Assembly (NCBI GenBank): GCA_016185185.1
Contig: JACPOD010000041.1
Span: 1 to 61,492, forward strand
Direction of reading: 5' to 3'
DNA from: Sphingobacteriales bacterium
GTDB taxonomy: Bacteria; Bacteroidota; Bacteroidia; Chitinophagales; Chitinophagaceae
DNA: 61,492 bases
Made by a program: the position numbers and the translations under genes. Shown piece after piece: positions 26,292-35,373 of this stretch. The notes under the pieces were generated by a model that was given only the letters and a program-made list of their open reading frames with translations, did no database searches and was not told the origin of the DNA. The first letter of the stretch is position 1, and every line of letters begins with the position of its first letter.

Positions 26292-26846
26292 ATGAGTACT
26301 ACTAACCAGCAATACGATGAGGTGATAAGGGCCTGTAAGGATATATTTATTAAGAAGACTAAAGACTACGGAACTTCGTGGAGGGTGTTACGGCCAATTT
26401 CGATCGTTGACCAGATCTTTATCAAAGCACAGCGTATCCGTAACCTTCAGGAAACTAAAGTGCAGCGGGTGGATAATATTGGAGATGATATTCCGTCAGA
26501 ATTTAAAGGCATTATTAATTATGCTTTGATTGGAATGATACAGGTGGAACTTCACAATGAAGAATCGGAAGACTTGAATGTGGAACAGGTAGAACCTCTG
26601 TATGATAAAATGGCGGCGCAGGCAAAAGCATTGATGGAAAATAAAAATCACGACTATGGGGAAGCCTGGAGAGATATGAGTCAGCAAAGTTTTGTGGATT
26701 TGATCCTTATGAAGCTGATGCGGATACGGCAGATCATATCAAACGAAGGAAAAACTGAGGCGAGTGAAGGAATCGATGCCAATTACCTTGACATCATTAA
26801 CTATGCAGCATTTGCTTTGATCTTAATTAGTGAAGGGAAACAGTAG
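26292..26846 (+). CDS. DUF1599-domain protein, two internal copies
   Basis: A 184-residue protein with a duplicated DUF1599 unit: KKTKDYGTSWRVLRPISIVDQIFIKAQRIRNL (about 16-50) and NKNHDYGEAWRDMSQQSFVDLILMKLMRIRQI (about 118-150), each followed by a D/G-I-INYA-x-h helix. The family, also called nucleotide-modification-associated domain 1, is fold-related to nucleotide-pyrophosphatase-like helical proteins, though no activity is established for these chromosomal copies. The place next to folP and the DoxX-like gene is a conserved arrangement in Bacteroidota. Confidence 0.85.
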   Translation: MSTTNQQYDEVIRACKDIFIKKTKDYGTSWRVLRPISIVDQIFIKAQRIRNLQETKVQRVDNIGDDIPSEFKGIINYALIGMIQVELHNEESEDLNVEQVEPLYDKMAAQAKALMENKNHDYGEAWRDMSQQSFVDLILMKLMRIRQIISNEGKTEASEGIDANYLDIINYAAFALILISEGKQ

Positions 26847-26933
26847 CGGGATAATGAATAATAAGTAAGATATACTGGTAAAATAGTTTTAAGGAAAATA
26901 ACTACCCATAAAATTTAATAAGCAAAATTATAA

Positions 26934-28040
26934 ATGAAAACGACGGTAAATATTTCAAGGGTCATCGTTGGCGTATTATTTATTTTTTCCGGATTGGTAA
27001 AAGCCAATGACCCCTACGGACTAAGTTATAAAATGCAGGAGTTTTTTGAGGTGTGGAATTTTCATTTGCTGGATAATTATACACTCGCATTTTCCGTATT
27101 GATGAATGCTTTTGAAATTATTGCCGGTTTTGCAATATTACTTGGCTGGCGTATGCGGTTGTTTAGCTGGTTATTATTGTTACTTATTATTTTCTTTACT
27201 TTTTTAACCGGATATGCATTGCTCTCCGGAAAAATTAAAACCTGCGGATGCTTTGGTGATTGCATTCCTTTAACAGCAAAACAATCTTTTATAAAAGACC
27301 TGGTATTGCTGGCACTGATACTTTTAATTTTTGCTTACCACAATAAAATAAAGCCAATCTTTAAATCCTCCGCCAGCATTGCTTTTTTATTGATGATTAC
27401 GATAGGCAGCTTTGGATTGCAATGGTATGTGATGCAGTATTTGCCCATAAAAGATTGTTTGCCGTTTAAAGTAGGAAACGATCTTGTGGAGCAGATGAAA
27501 GTACCCACTAATGCGGTTATGCCTGTTACTGAAACAGTATTTACTTACGAAAAAGGGGGTAAGAAGTTTACGTTTACCAATAACTTCCCGGCAGATTTAG
27601 ATACGTATACATTTATAGGAAGAGAAGATAAAGTTATTAAAGAAGGTAAAAACTATGAGCCTCCCATTAAAGATTTTAAATTAAATACTCTTTCAGGAGT
27701 TGATTCAACGTTTGCTGTTTTACAACAAACCGGAAGCTACTACCTGTTTTTTATAAAAGACTTTGATGGATTATCTGCAAAAGACGATTGGTATGAGAGC
27801 TTCGTTAAAATTTTCAGGAAAGCGCAATCGGATAAAATACCAATATATGTTGTAACAGCACAGGGTGATCTGGCTGAAAAAATCTTAAACCAGGAAAATG
27901 ATAAACTGGGGGTTACCATTTTTACCTGCGATGGTACAGAAATTAAAACAGCTGCCCGAACAATACCCTGCTTGTTTAAAATGAAAGGAGCGACAGTAGA
28001 AAAAAAATGGGGCAAAGCCAGTCTTGCTAAGGTTTATTGA
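26934..28040 (+). CDS. DoxX/MauE-like membrane protein, BT_3928 type
   Basis: A 368-residue protein: four or five spans in residues 1-190, starting with ISRVIVGVLFIFSGLVKANDPYGLSYK, the DoxX-family signature, and a Cys cluster CGCFGDC (104-110) at the membrane face that could be redox active. The C-terminal about 180 residues look thioredoxin-like in secondary structure, but no CxxC lies at the usual place; a disulphide or heavy-metal role is possible. The conserved neighbour DUF1599 suggests a common operon. It is followed 36 bases on by the ABC permease. Confidence 0.8.
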   Translation: MKTTVNISRVIVGVLFIFSGLVKANDPYGLSYKMQEFFEVWNFHLLDNYTLAFSVLMNAFEIIAGFAILLGWRMRLFSWLLLLLIIFFTFLTGYALLSGKIKTCGCFGDCIPLTAKQSFIKDLVLLALILLIFAYHNKIKPIFKSSASIAFLLMITIGSFGLQWYVMQYLPIKDCLPFKVGNDLVEQMKVPTNAVMPVTETVFTYEKGGKKFTFTNNFPADLDTYTFIGREDKVIKEGKNYEPPIKDFKLNTLSGVDSTFAVLQQTGSYYLFFIKDFDGLSAKDDWYESFVKIFRKAQSDKIPIYVVTAQGDLAEKILNQENDKLGVTIFTCDGTEIKTAARTIPCLFKMKGATVEKKWGKASLAKVY

Positions 28041-28076
28041 TGAAGAATAAAATAGCTGTAAAATAGTAGTACAATT

Positions 28077-29120
28077 TTGATAAAAATTATTGTAAAAAAA
28101 TTGTTGTACGGGATACTGGTATTACTGGGAGTAGTGATACTTGTCTTCTGGGTTTTCCAGGGGTTTGCCGATCCTTCCAGGCTGGTATTGGGGCAAACCG
28201 GCGATTCAGCTACGATTGCCAACATTAAAAAAGAATTATACCTCGACCAGCCCCGGTGGAAACAGTTTGCTTTTTATCTCAATGATATTTCACCCATCAG
28301 CATTCATGCGAAAGAAGAAGTTGAAAATAAGAAGTTAAAAGGATTTTTTATTGGTGGTACAACGAAACTGGCATTAAAGATTCCGTACTTGCGAAGAAGT
28401 TATCAAAGCAAACGGGATGTATGGGATGTTTTGTTAGAGGCATTGCCGCTAACAATATTGCTGGCTGTGGCAGCCATGCTTTTTGCTGCCATCGTTGGTA
28501 TATTATTGGGGGTATTAGCTGCCGTTACGCAAAATACCTGGATGGATACATCCGCCATTTTCGCAAGTGTGGTGGGCATTTCAGCACCTTCCTTTTTTAT
28601 GGGGATATTAATTGCGTATGTATTTGGTTTTTTACTTAGCCAGTATACCGGTTTGCATTTAACCGGAAGTTTATATGATTACGATGTAACAGGGAAAAAC
28701 TTACAGCTAAAAAATCTTATCCTTCCTGCTTTTACATTGGGTATACGGCCACTTGCCATCATTACACAGCTTACCAGAAGTTCTATGCTGGATGTACTGA
28801 ACCAGGATTATATCCGCACAGCTTATGCCAAAGGTTTAAGTAAAAGAACGGTGATATGGAAACATGGGTTACGGAATGCGCTTAACCCTGTAATAACAGC
28901 TATTACCGGATGGTTTGCTGAATTACTGGCTGGGGCTTTTTTTGTAGAATATATTTTTGGCTGGAAAGGAATTGGAAAGGTTACCGTTGAAGCATTGGAA
29001 AAACTGGATTACCCGGTTGTAATGGGTTCCGTTTTATTGTCTGCATTAATATTTGTTCTTGTAAATATTCTTGCAGATGTTTTATATGGTGTAGTGGACC
29101 CCAGGGTTAGATTGAATTAA
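28077..29120 (+). CDS. ABC transporter permease, DppB/OppB family
   Basis: A 347-residue inner-membrane permease with six spans and the cytoplasmic EAA loop (YIRTAYAKGLSKRTVIWKHG region, about residues 245-270) that docks the ATPase. The N-terminal LLYGILVLLGVVILVFWVFQ and FADPSR are usual for oligopeptide-type importers. There is no ATG in the open frame before the first span, so TTG 28077 is the likely start. No second permease, ATPase or binding protein is near, unlike the typical five-gene cassette; partners must be elsewhere. Confidence 0.88.
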   Translation: MIKIIVKKLLYGILVLLGVVILVFWVFQGFADPSRLVLGQTGDSATIANIKKELYLDQPRWKQFAFYLNDISPISIHAKEEVENKKLKGFFIGGTTKLALKIPYLRRSYQSKRDVWDVLLEALPLTILLAVAAMLFAAIVGILLGVLAAVTQNTWMDTSAIFASVVGISAPSFFMGILIAYVFGFLLSQYTGLHLTGSLYDYDVTGKNLQLKNLILPAFTLGIRPLAIITQLTRSSMLDVLNQDYIRTAYAKGLSKRTVIWKHGLRNALNPVITAITGWFAELLAGAFFVEYIFGWKGIGKVTVEALEKLDYPVVMGSVLLSALIFVLVNILADVLYGVVDPRVRLN

Positions 29121-29176
29121 ATAGTCATTTGGTTTAGTCTAACATAGTTTTCATAACGCAAAGCTTTTAACCCGCA

Positions 29177-29557
29177 TCACATCCATTTACTTAAAAAGCG
29201 GTTGAATTCGTGTCGCAATTCCAGCATAATTTTTTCAAAACTCATAAAGTCTTCCCGCATATTTTCATGTTCATCCAATGAAAAAATTTCCACATGCCCG
29301 GCTGTTGTCGTAATCTGGTGGGCCAGTTGCTGCAGGTTTATCCTTATGTTATGCTGAAGCTCATCAATACTATTGCGCTGAATTATAAACTGGTTTTGAA
29401 AATGTTCTACACCGGCCCTGGCATCTATATGAGTATTTTTCATGGCCACCTCTGCAAGACGTTTTTCCAGGGTGTCTAATTCATCATCATAAAATTGAAG
29501 GGCACGGAGCCAATCATTATGTTCGTTGGTAAGATGTTCAACAGATGTGTAACTCAT
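29177..29557 (-). CDS. Coiled-coil protein of unknown function
   Basis: From ATG 29557 the product is 126 residues (MSYTSVEHLTNEHNDWLRAL...), mainly a long amphipathic helical pair with heptads; no membrane span. The longer frame from 29617 adds 20 residues that look like untranslated leader. Family not recognised. It converges with the permease gene and is alone on its strand, with a terminator-like hairpin at 29641 upstream of it. Confidence 0.6.
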   Translation of the reverse strand: MSYTSVEHLTNEHNDWLRALQFYDDELDTLEKRLAEVAMKNTHIDARAGVEHFQNQFIIQRNSIDELQHNIRINLQQLAHQITTTAGHVEIFSLDEHENMREDFMSFEKIMLELRHEFNRFLSKWM

Positions 29558-29640
29558 AAAAATATCTTTTAACCAAATTTCATGTTTCACTTTGGCTAAC
29601 CTTATGAGGTTGCTCAATTGTAAGGTTGATTAATTTCAAT

Positions 29641-29672
29641 AACAAGACCGGTCTTAAACCGGTCTTGTTATT
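29641..29672. terminator. Intrinsic terminator
   Basis: AACAAGACCGG (29641-29651) pairs with CCGGTCTTGTT (29659-29669), loop TCTTAAA. On the minus strand it follows the gene at 29681-30199 and is T-rich after the stem. Confidence 0.7.
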
Positions 29673-29680
29673 ATAATTCT

Positions 29681-30199
29681 TTATTCCTTATCATTTTCCT
29701 TTTCATCGGATTCTTTACCTTGTTCACCAACAGGCTCGTTTTGATTTACCTGTGTTGTATTGCCTTTTCTTATTTCTGTATGATGGATCATTCCGCCCAA
29801 ATGGGCCGTTTGTGCCAATGTTCCAAATGAAATAAGTGCCAGCAGCAAAGAGAGTCGCACGATATTTTTAAAGAACTTCTCCTTATTTTTTAAAATGATT
29901 CCAGCCAGTGCAATGATGCCTGTAATAAGAATAATGATCAGTGAAATTTTGGCTATTGATTCATGCTGCTCAATGATGGATGCTGAAACACCGGGTAATT
30001 CCTCCACCAGTTCTTCTGTCCCTTCTCCGGTAAGAAAAACGGGAATGGCAAACACAGCGGCCCCTACCAGCAGATATGCAGCAGTGATTTTTAATAGATC
30101 GTTTTTACGTAACAGGGCGATTATTAATAACACTGCACCGGTAACAGAAAATAATACAGGAATATGATTAAGCGCCAAATGAATTTGTGCTGCGTTCAT
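29681..30199 (-). CDS. Four-span membrane protein, DUF2231-like, possible haem ligand set
   Basis: A 172-residue protein with four membrane segments and an acidic, charged C-terminal tail (about 145-172). Histidines at H7 and H12 (IHLALNHIPVL), one in EQHESIAK, and the cluster TAHLGGMIHHTEI near 132-144 lie at membrane ends, the pattern seen in DUF2231 and small cytochrome-b-like proteins. A haem or metal role is a reasonable guess. Close upstream lies a His-rich small secreted protein on the same strand. Confidence 0.6.
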   Translation of the reverse strand: MNAAQIHLALNHIPVLFSVTGAVLLIIALLRKNDLLKITAAYLLVGAAVFAIPVFLTGEGTEELVEELPGVSASIIEQHESIAKISLIIILITGIIALAGIILKNKEKFFKNIVRLSLLLALISFGTLAQTAHLGGMIHHTEIRKGNTTQVNQNEPVGEQGKESDEKENDKE

Positions 30200-30264
30200 A
30201 ACAGTAATTTAAAAAGTGAATAAAAAAATAGAAAAAAGAAAATTTCTCTCAATCAATAAATTGG

Positions 30265-30666
30265 TTATGAAATTTTCGGAGGATGGAAAACGGCGGTATT
30301 ATAACCTGGCAATAAAGATTGGTTTACCGCAATAGGGTAATTAATAATCAATATCCGGGTGTTTACATTAAGTGTTTGTTCAGGCGAATGCCTGTTATAC
30401 ACCTGCGTACCGGATGTATTATAGGTTTTAAAAGGCAGTTCATTATCTTCCTGCTCATCTGTATCATTGGTTTCTTTAGAAGCGTAATGCTGGTACAAGA
30501 ATTTGAGTAAAGAAATGTTGTTATCTGCTTTCTGATGTTTGAAATAATGTTTTACCAGCAGTGGAAGGCGCAGCAGTTCATGTGTTTCTGTAAGGCTTGT
30601 AAAAAAAGCCATCAGTAATAATATAGTTGCGAACTTATTCAAAAGAAAATATTGTGACAGGGGCAA
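30265..30666 (-). CDS. Small membrane-anchored, His/Asp-rich protein
   Basis: A 133-residue protein with an N-terminal hydrophobic segment (about 9-25), then LPLLVKHYFKHQK and SLLKFLYQHYA, an acidic DTDEQEDNELPFK block and a C-terminal FHPPKIS. The same overall plan (anchor, His pairs, PP-containing tail) appears at 40510 and in part in the HYC_CC_PP-type gene at 60425. In Bacteroidota such proteins often stand beside metal-efflux or TonB genes. A metal-buffering or sensing role is an inference. Confidence 0.55.
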   Translation of the reverse strand: MPLSQYFLLNKFATILLLMAFFTSLTETHELLRLPLLVKHYFKHQKADNNISLLKFLYQHYASKETNDTDEQEDNELPFKTYNTSGTQVYNRHSPEQTLNVNTRILIINYPIAVNQSLLPGYNTAVFHPPKIS

Positions 30667-30728
30667 TATAGGTTTGGTAGGGTAAAGAAATGCTGATTTT
30701 TATCAGCCGGGGAACGATTAACAATATT

Positions 30729-31010
30729 TTACCGTATCACTACTTCTTTAATTACTTTTTCTTTCATGACTTCATTTACCCGTTCAATAATTTTTTCTTT
30801 CTGGAACTGTAATTCCTGTTTAAGCGGGGCAGTATTTGTGGTGATGAAAAGGGTATGACCGATGATCTCAATTTTGTCAGTATACCTGGCAATGGTTTTT
30901 CCCATCAGTGTTTCCCAAACTTCCTCAATTTTAAAAGCCTGCATATTTTGTTTGAGCCGGCTTTTTTGAAGGAAAAGTTTTATAGCATCACCAATAGAAA
31001 ATTCTGACAT
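30729..31010 (-). CDS. DUF721/DciA-like protein
   Basis: A 93-residue protein of the DUF721 family: IGDAIKLFLQKSRLKQNMQAF, EVWETLMGKTIARYT and the conserved LFITTNTAPLKQELQFQKEKI. DUF721 includes DciA, which helps load the replicative helicase in bacteria without DnaC. The location next to recF is the widespread arrangement for this family and supports a replication role. Whether it acts as helicase loader here is inferred. Confidence 0.85.
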   Translation of the reverse strand: MSEFSIGDAIKLFLQKSRLKQNMQAFKIEEVWETLMGKTIARYTDKIEIIGHTLFITTNTAPLKQELQFQKEKIIERVNEVMKEKVIKEVVIR

Positions 31011-31092
31011 GTGACGAAGGTAAGTGTTTTGTATAATTACTTGTTGACGGTAAATAATATTAGCTTTTGTCTTTATAATATTTTCCCGGATG

Positions 31093-32178
31093 CTATTTCA
31101 GCTCAATTACCTGAAAGGGAACGTTTAATTGACCCAATGATTCCCTGATCCTTTCTTCGTGAGTGTCTGTAATAAAAACCTGCGCTTCGTTTTCAATACA
31201 AACCCGTCTTAATAAATTATCCATACGCTGGTCATCTAATTTCTCAAATACATCATCCAATAAAAGGAGGGGGGCAAACCCTTTGTTACTTTTTAATACT
31301 TCAAACTCTGCCAGTTTTAAGGCAAATAACAAACTCTTACGCTGACCCTGAGAGGCAATCGATTTAAAATTTTGATGGTTGAGTTGTATTTCCAGGTCGT
31401 CTTTATGTATACCGGCACTTGTTCTTTGCAAAGCAAAATCTTTTTGCCGGAACTGCTCTATCAAAGATTCAAAAGGGTGTTCGTTTAACTGACTTTGGTA
31501 CTGTAGTATTATTTCCTCGTTATTATCTGCAATTTCAATGTAAATTTTTTGTACCAGTGGAATAAAATGACGAAGGAAATTACGTCGTTTAGAAAAAATA
31601 TTTCTTCCGGGTTCCAGTAATTGGTGATCTATTACATCCAGTAAACTCCAGTCGGTTTTACCTGATTCAGCAAATGATTTTAACAGGCTGTTTCGTTGCT
31701 GCAGTATTTTATTGTAAGCGATCAGTTGTTGTAAATACACCGAATCCAGTTGCGACAGCATCGTATCTAAAAACTTTCTTCTTTCTTCACTGCCCCCAAT
31801 AATGAGTTCCACATCATCCGGCGCTATCATTACACAGGTAAACCGGCCGATATGAGAAGAGAATTTTTCATAAAGAACATCGTTTAATGATATTTCTTTT
31901 TTACCATTTCCACGAAAAACGGAAACTACTTTTTGTTCTTCTCCCTGTTTCTCAAAAACACCCTCTACCCTGAAACCATCCATGCTGAACTGTGTGCTTT
32001 GGGCATCAGTGCTGCTGAAATAGCTTTTTGTAAAGCAGCAATAATGAACAGCATCGATCAAATTGGTTTTGCCAATACCGTTTCTGCCGGTAATAGCAAT
32101 AATCCGGTTATTAAAACTAAATTCCCGGAATGCGTAGTTTTTAAACTGGGTAAGCGATATTTTTTTTAGCATTAGCAT
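31093..32178 (-). CDS. recF: DNA replication and repair protein RecF
   Basis: A 361-residue SMC-like ATPase that helps load RecA at gaps with RecO and RecR. Walker A GRNGIGKT at 31-38, the ABC signature ASQGQRKSLLFALKLAE near 275-292 and Walker B LLLLDDVFEKLDD near 305-317. The start could be residue 3 (MLKKISLTQFKNY), which is the more usual beginning of RecF; the difference is two residues. Paired with DUF721, as in many genomes. Confidence 0.96.
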   Translation of the reverse strand: MLMLKKISLTQFKNYAFREFSFNNRIIAITGRNGIGKTNLIDAVHYCCFTKSYFSSTDAQSTQFSMDGFRVEGVFEKQGEEQKVVSVFRGNGKKEISLNDVLYEKFSSHIGRFTCVMIAPDDVELIIGGSEERRKFLDTMLSQLDSVYLQQLIAYNKILQQRNSLLKSFAESGKTDWSLLDVIDHQLLEPGRNIFSKRRNFLRHFIPLVQKIYIEIADNNEEIILQYQSQLNEHPFESLIEQFRQKDFALQRTSAGIHKDDLEIQLNHQNFKSIASQGQRKSLLFALKLAEFEVLKSNKGFAPLLLLDDVFEKLDDQRMDNLLRRVCIENEAQVFITDTHEERIRESLGQLNVPFQVIELK

Positions 32179-32232
32179 CCGGATGCAAGATAGCTTTAGT
32201 TGCTGTTTGCCGGTAAGAAATTCAGGAATCTC

Positions 32233-32685
32233 CTATTTATTAACTGGTGGGCCCGTAGTTTTTATTTTTGAGTATATTTCAAAAGGGCAATCGCAAAAGC
32301 ATCCAGGGTCTGTACTTAAAATTATAGTTGCTGCTTTTTTGGTTGTATTAAAAAACAGAATATTCCAGGTCTCGTCAGTATTCATCATCCGAATGGATAC
32401 AAATTTTGTTTTGGTTGTACTTCTTTTTACTGAATCAATTTTTAGGATAAAAGCTGAGCCGCCGGTAATACTATCGTTGGTGTAAAATATTATTTCACTT
32501 GCTGTAAACAATAATTTCCGGTTGCTGCGGGTAACAGTTGTCACATTGTCTCCGGTTAACTCCCATAATCCGGTCAACTCATTGCTGAAAAAAATGCTGT
32601 CTTTTTTAAAACAGGTATTCTCCGGTTGCTGCCCGCCGGACGAAATAGAAACAAAGGAAAGTGATAGTATGATAAAGATTCTCAT
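32233..32685 (-). CDS. Secreted protein of unknown function
   Basis: A 150-residue protein with a signal peptide (MRIFIILSLSFVSISSG) and about 130 beta-rich residues resembling a lipocalin-like or DUF domain (LTGLWELTGDNVTTVTRSNRKLLF). Cysteines at 25 and in DPGCFCDCPFE (about 128-134) could form disulphides or a metal site. It is upstream of recF on the same strand (54 bases) but probably has its own function. Confidence 0.6.
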   Translation of the reverse strand: MRIFIILSLSFVSISSGGQQPENTCFKKDSIFFSNELTGLWELTGDNVTTVTRSNRKLLFTASEIIFYTNDSITGGSAFILKIDSVKRSTTKTKFVSIRMMNTDETWNILFFNTTKKAATIILSTDPGCFCDCPFEIYSKIKTTGPPVNK

Positions 32686-32884
32686 ACGTAAGGTTTTGGT
32701 TAATCACTCTTTTTCAAATATAACAAAACAATCGTATAAATGATTTGAGCCGGGAAAAAAAATTCATGGGTTTTGAGTAATCTGAAATCAAAGGTTTTAA
32801 AACAGGTCAATAATGCCAGTTCTGCCCATCCCCGCCCGTTGCCAAAATTCTAAAAACCAATGACCTGCAAACCCAAAATCCCCT

Positions 32885-32892
32885 TATCTTTG
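32885..32892 (+). promoter_or_regulatory. -7 element of the pdhA promoter
   Basis: TATCTTTG at 32885-32892 matches TAnnTTTG exactly, 35 bases before the pdhA ATG at 32927. A clear -33 TTTG at the right distance is not visible. Confidence 0.4.
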
Positions 32893-32926
32893 CCGCTCCC
32901 AAAATCAGCCTTTTGGGTCATTCATT

Positions 32927-33919
32927 ATGGCTACAAAGTTTACTAAGGAAACGTATTTGTACTGGTATGAATTAATGCTACTGCTCCGCAAGTTTGAAGA
33001 AAAGGCGGGGCAATTATATGGTATGCAAAAGATCCGGGGTTTCTGTCACCTTTACATTGGTCAGGAAGCACTTGCAGCGGGTGCAATGACAGCAACCAAA
33101 CCGGAAGATACTTTTATCACCGCTTATCGTGATCATGGTTTGGCAATAGCCAAAGGTATTACAGCCCGTGCCTGTATGGCCGAGCTCTATGGTAAAGCAA
33201 CAGGCTGCTCCAAAGGTAAAGGTGGTAGTATGCACTTTTTTGGGGTGAAAGAAAGATTTTTTGGCGGTCATGGTATTGTAGGCGCACAAATTGGAACCGG
33301 CGCAGGTCTTGCTTTTGCTGAAAAATACAAAGGCAATGATTTTGTAAACCTTACTTTTTTTGGGGACGGCGCTGCCCGGCAGGGGATACTCCACGAAACC
33401 TTTAATATGGCCATGACCTGGAAGCTGCCAGTAATTTTTATTTGCGAGAACAATAACTACGCAATGGGTACCTCTGTTGAGCGTACCAGCAACGTAGTGG
33501 ATATTTATAAGCTTGCCGATGCCTACGATATGCCCGGCGACAGTGTGGATGGTATGAGCCCTGAAGCGGTACATGAAGGTGTGGCCCGTGCTGTAAAACG
33601 TGCAAGGGAAGGTGGCGGCCCTACTTTATTAGAAATTAAGACTTACCGCTATCGTGGGCATTCTATGAGTGACCCGCAGAAATACCGTACCAAAGAAGAA
33701 GTGGAGGAATATAAACAACGTGACCCTATTGAACATTGTCACAAAGTTTTAGTAACGGATTTTGGTGTTAGCGAAGCAGATATTGAAGTAATCAATGAAA
33801 GAGTACGTTTAGAAGTGGAAGACTGTGTGAAATTTGCAGAGGAAAGCCCCTGGCCGGGTGATGATGAATTGCTGAAGGATGTATATGTACAGGAGGATTA
33901 CCCGTTCATTTTAGATTAA
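32927..33919 (+). CDS. pdhA: Pyruvate dehydrogenase E1 component, alpha subunit
   Basis: A 330-residue thiamine-diphosphate enzyme: the ThDP/Mg motif GDGAARQG at 146-153 with NNNYAM at 175-180, the GIVGAQIGTGAGLA segment, and RYRGHSMSDPQKYR near 242-255, the loop that carries the phosphorylation sites in the eukaryotic enzyme. It decarboxylates pyruvate and passes the acetyl group to lipoyl E2. The beta subunit is not next to it but at 48757, which is unusual for a heterotetramer; E2 and E3 are not in the window. The order pdhA, TPR protein, ribH may be a transcription unit. Confidence 0.95.
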   Translation: MATKFTKETYLYWYELMLLLRKFEEKAGQLYGMQKIRGFCHLYIGQEALAAGAMTATKPEDTFITAYRDHGLAIAKGITARACMAELYGKATGCSKGKGGSMHFFGVKERFFGGHGIVGAQIGTGAGLAFAEKYKGNDFVNLTFFGDGAARQGILHETFNMAMTWKLPVIFICENNNYAMGTSVERTSNVVDIYKLADAYDMPGDSVDGMSPEAVHEGVARAVKRAREGGGPTLLEIKTYRYRGHSMSDPQKYRTKEEVEEYKQRDPIEHCHKVLVTDFGVSEADIEVINERVRLEVEDCVKFAEESPWPGDDELLKDVYVQEDYPFILD

Positions 33920-34043
33920 GCTGCGGTTTGTTAGCTGCGAGCCACAAGCTTTTCTTGCAACTACTATCTCGTATTCAAAAGTTCATAGACCGAAACGTAA
34001 TAACAACAACAAACTATAAACAACAAACTACAAACAAATAAAA

Positions 34044-34769
34044 ATGTCCGAGAAACAAAAATTATCTCACAAGTTAGCAGCAGAGGCACCGGCCATTAAA
34101 TCCGCATTGGGCTTTTGGGAAAAGTATTCCAAACAAATCATTTATGTAAGTGCAGCGATCATCATCCTTGGTGGTGGTTATCTTGTATATAAGTATATGT
34201 TTGTTAACCCTAAAAATGTTAAGGCAAACGATTCAGTATTTCAATTACAGAGTATCTATGAGCAAATGGTAAATGCACAAACTGATAGTGCTAAAACCGC
34301 ACTTGCTGATAAAGTATTGAACGGAGACGCACAGGTTACAGGAGCCATAAAATTTATAAGCCGTAACAGCGGTACGGATGCAGCTAACCTGGCCCATTTT
34401 TATGCCGGCAGGGCTTATATAGAAAAAAATGATTTTAAAAATGCTATAAAACAATTAGAAGCATTTGATGCAAATGGTGCTGATCAGGCCACAGCCGGCG
34501 CTTTAAAGTTGCTGGGTGATGCTTATATGATGGATGGTCAAAAACAAAAAGGAGCAGATACCTATAAAAAAGCTGCAACGGTTAACGAGAAAGATGAAAA
34601 TATTTCATCAGAATGTTTATACTTTGCTGCCCAGGCCTATGAAACTTTAGGTAAAAACGAGGATGCTATTAAAATGTACCAGATCATAAAAGAAAAATAT
34701 CCAAAATCAACCCGTGGTTTTACTGTAGATAAATATTTAGCCCGTTTGGGTGTTGTTAATAACGATTAA
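34044..34769 (+). CDS. Membrane-anchored TPR protein, YfgM-like
   Basis: A 241-residue protein: a short cytoplasmic N-terminus, one membrane span (about 34-54, IIYVSAAIIILGGGYLVYKYMF) and periplasmic TPR repeats (about 100-240: AHFYAGRAYIEKNDFKNAIKQLEAF, ALKLLGDAYMMDGQKQKGADTYKKA, ...YFAAQAYETLGKNEDAIKMYQ). YfgM works with the SecYEG translocon and periplasmic chaperones; whether this one does is unknown. The stop overlaps the ribH start by one base. Confidence 0.8.
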   Translation: MSEKQKLSHKLAAEAPAIKSALGFWEKYSKQIIYVSAAIIILGGGYLVYKYMFVNPKNVKANDSVFQLQSIYEQMVNAQTDSAKTALADKVLNGDAQVTGAIKFISRNSGTDAANLAHFYAGRAYIEKNDFKNAIKQLEAFDANGADQATAGALKLLGDAYMMDGQKQKGADTYKKAATVNEKDENISSECLYFAAQAYETLGKNEDAIKMYQIIKEKYPKSTRGFTVDKYLARLGVVNND

Positions 34770-35257
34770 TGGCAGAAGTAACGAATAGTAACTTATATAA
34801 CACAGGCATCCTTAACACTGAGGATGCCTGTATCGTTATTGTGCGGACGGAGTGGAATGCTGCTATTGTAGATGAATTAGAAAAAGGTGTAAAGAAAGTG
34901 CTGGAAGCATATAAAGTAAAGCAGGTTGTTACAATCACCGTTCCGGGTTGTTTTGAAATTCCATTTGGTATAAAAAATTACTGGGAGCAGCATAAAAGCA
35001 AAAAGAAAAAAAGGCCTGACGCTTTTATTGCATTGGGTACCGTTATACGTGGCGATACCCCGCATTTTGATTATGTATGCAAAGCAGTAACTGATGGGGT
35101 GGTGCAATTAAATTTGATGTTGCCCGTGCCAATCATCTTTGGAGTATTAACAGTAGATAACCAGCACCAGGCAGAAGAAAGGATTGGTGGTAAGCATGGG
35201 CATAAAGGAGAGGAAGCGGCACTAACTGCGTTAAAGATGATGGTGCCGAAGCCCTAA
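34769..35257 (+). CDS. ribH: 6,7-dimethyl-8-ribityllumazine synthase
   Basis: A 162-residue enzyme making the penultimate riboflavin intermediate from 5-amino-6-ribitylaminouracil and dihydroxybutanone phosphate. Signs: RTEWNAAIVDELEKG, VPGCFEIPFG, ALGTVIRGDTPHFDYVC (phosphate-binding GxIRGxTxHF), and the C-terminal GKHGHKGEEAALTALKM. It normally forms icosahedral or pentameric assemblies. Translation is coupled with the TPR protein by a one-base overlap. Confidence 0.97.
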   Translation: MAEVTNSNLYNTGILNTEDACIVIVRTEWNAAIVDELEKGVKKVLEAYKVKQVVTITVPGCFEIPFGIKNYWEQHKSKKKKRPDAFIALGTVIRGDTPHFDYVCKAVTDGVVQLNLMLPVPIIFGVLTVDNQHQAEERIGGKHGHKGEEAALTALKMMVPKP

Positions 35258-35346
35258 ATCCCTAAAGGGACTTAAAGAAAGGCAGATGCTTTGAATTAAC
35301 AATTAATGGTAAGATTAATATTACTCAAAAGATAACAAACTAAGTT

Positions 35347-35360
35347 CCCCCTTCAGGGGG
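35347..35360. repeat. Short GC hairpin before the LutA-like gene
   Basis: CCCCC-TTCA-GGGGG, followed by ACAGGGGGCGTCC, lies directly before the ATG at 35374. Similar CCCCTT-AGGGGG scraps are dispersed in many Bacteroidota genomes; it may also shape the translation start. Confidence 0.35.
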
Positions 35361-35373
35361 ACAGGGGGCGTCC

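Noticed and set aside
32183-32485. Plus-strand gene opposite the secreted unknown at 32233
   Set aside because: It lacks a signal or family pattern, whereas the minus-strand frame has a clear signal peptide and beta-rich mature part.
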